The notes under the pieces: generated by a model
Told to the model about the DNA's origin: nothing
What the model saw: only the letters and a program-made list of their open reading frames with translations
Databases searched by the model: none
Position numbers and translations under genes: made by a program
Shown: piece by piece, positions 5,275 to 5,972 of the stretch
How the letters are laid out: every line of letters begins with the position of its first letter
Position numbering within the stretch: position 1 is the stretch's first letter
Source of the DNA: Candidatus Aminicenantota bacterium
GTDB lineage: Bacteria; Acidobacteriota; Aminicenantia; S016-38
Length of the DNA: 5,972 bases
Direction: 5' to 3'
Assembly (NCBI GenBank): GCA_027062035.1
Contig: JAMOUL010000311.1
Span: 1 to 5,972 of the forward strand

Positions 5275-5972
5275 AATACCCCTCCTTTAACTGATTTTAA
5301 TATAAACTTTCTTATAAACTCCACGTCTTCTTTTACCGTCATTCTTTTCCTCAGTACAAATTTTGCCTTTAACCCACCCCTGGATTCAATTTCAAGCTTC
5401 CATTCCTCTTCCCATAACCGCTTGGTGGGCTTAACCTCTTTGAGAAACCTGGCCTTCAATAAAAAAGTTCTATTTTTATAATCTTCGGGAACGTATTTAA
5501 TATATCCCCTTCCCAGGATGAGCCAGCCAACGCTTTCTGAACCCCACAATCCAGGAAGGAGTTTGACCTCAAAAGCAATATATCCCAACCGGGAAAATGC
5601 TATTTTAAACAATTGCAAAGCTCTTTTATAGTTTCTCATCAGAAAATATGCCCTTGCAGTATGGAGGTAAATTCTCCCGTCTTTAGCCCCTCTTGCAATA
5701 TACTTTTCACCGAGCATGCTTGCCCTGTAGAAGAGTTTTGTTTCCACAAGGGTTCTTATCTTCCAGTAGGCGCCGGACGGTATCCTTCCTTTGGGAGATA
5801 CCCTTTTGGTAACTTTAAGTTTTTGCCTGGTGGTAACAGACTTCTTCCGGGGTACCGTCCGTGATGTCTCTACCTTCTCTGATTTCTCTGTAAACCTGAT
5901 CTTTTGTTTATTCTGTTTCGGTTTTTCTTTTCTATGTACCCCTATAGAGGTTCCCTGTTTAGAAATCCTTTT
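5271..5972 (-). CDS. Hypothetical protein with basic Thr/Ser-rich linker and TPR-like helices (5' partial)
   Basis: The frame is open from the right edge to a TGA at 5273-5271, giving 233 residues in the window; the start lies outside. A GTG at 5747 is in frame but has no ribosome site and would cut into a helix (SGAYWKIRTLVETKLFYRAS), so it is probably internal. Residues 1 to about 58 are low-complexity, rich in Lys, Arg, Thr, Ser and Pro, without hydrophobic segments. Residues about 64-130 are helical; RIYLHTARAYFLMRNYKRALQLFKIAF (about 100-126) has the spacing of a tetratricopeptide repeat. The remainder alternates predicted strands and ends in a helix (VKEDVEFIRKFILKSV). I do not recognise the C-terminal domain. 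The stop overlaps the start of the FHA-protease as ATGA, and the last codons carry its ribosome site, so the two are translationally coupled and probably work together. Confidence 0.7.
   Translation of the reverse strand, partial: KRISKQGTSIGVHRKEKPKQNKQKIRFTEKSEKVETSRTVPRKKSVTTRQKLKVTKRVSPKGRIPSGAYWKIRTLVETKLFYRASMLGEKYIARGAKDGRIYLHTARAYFLMRNYKRALQLFKIAFSRLGYIAFEVKLLPGLWGSESVGWLILGRGYIKYVPEDYKNRTFLLKARFLKEVKPTKRLWEEEWKLEIESRGGLKAKFVLRKRMTVKEDVEFIRKFILKSVKGGVL
5279..5288 (-). promoter_or_regulatory. Shine-Dalgarno site of the FHA-protease
   Basis: AAAGGAGGGG inside the last codons of the upstream gene, four bases before the ATG at 5274. Together with the ATGA overlap it indicates coupled translation and confirms the start. 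Confidence 0.75.

Noticed and set aside
5271..5747. GTG at 5747 as the true start of the TPR-like gene
   Set aside because: No ribosome site is present, the start would interrupt a helix, and the frame stays open and protein-like to the window edge.

Overview
The window looks like a chromosomal segment from a thermophilic, Gram-negative-type (two-membrane) bacterium with moderate to low GC. The outer-membrane-like beta-barrel at the left end argues for two membranes. The Thermus-type polyamine aminopropyltransferase and the four-cysteine L28 argue for a thermophile or deep-branching bacterium. A candidate-phylum lineage such as WOR-3/Hydrothermae is my guess and cannot be proven from this sequence. 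No mobile elements, tRNA or rRNA genes, or CRISPR arrays were seen.

Layout: positions 1-1781 on the plus strand hold the 3' part of a large outer-membrane beta-barrel gene, possibly TonB-receptor-like, whose start lies outside the window. Everything else is on the minus strand. Read from right to left in transcription order, it begins with a partial gene (5972-5271) that has a basic Thr/Ser-rich linker and a TPR-like helical pair. This gene overlaps by ATGA a membrane-anchored trypsin/DegP-like serine protease carrying a C-terminal cytoplasmic FHA domain (5274-3661). Nine bases later comes a small Cys-rich DUF6485-like protein (3651-3451). A clear sigma70-type promoter with an extended -10 (3437-3409) then starts a second unit: rpmB (zinc-ribbon L28), a 17-codon small ORF with a strong Shine-Dalgarno sequence, speD (AdoMet decarboxylase) and speE (Thermus/ACL5-type aminopropyltransferase). 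The last two overlap by TTGA.

Function: SpeD makes decarboxylated AdoMet and SpeE uses it as aminopropyl donor, so the second unit couples polyamine synthesis to a ribosomal protein gene. The first unit looks like an envelope signalling or quality-control module in which a cytoplasmic phosphothreonine-binding FHA domain is joined across the membrane to a periplasmic protease.

The most interesting items are the undescribed-looking leader ORF with an internal inverted repeat in front of speD, the protease-TM-FHA architecture translationally coupled to a Thr-rich partner, and the nonstandard SpeE subtype.
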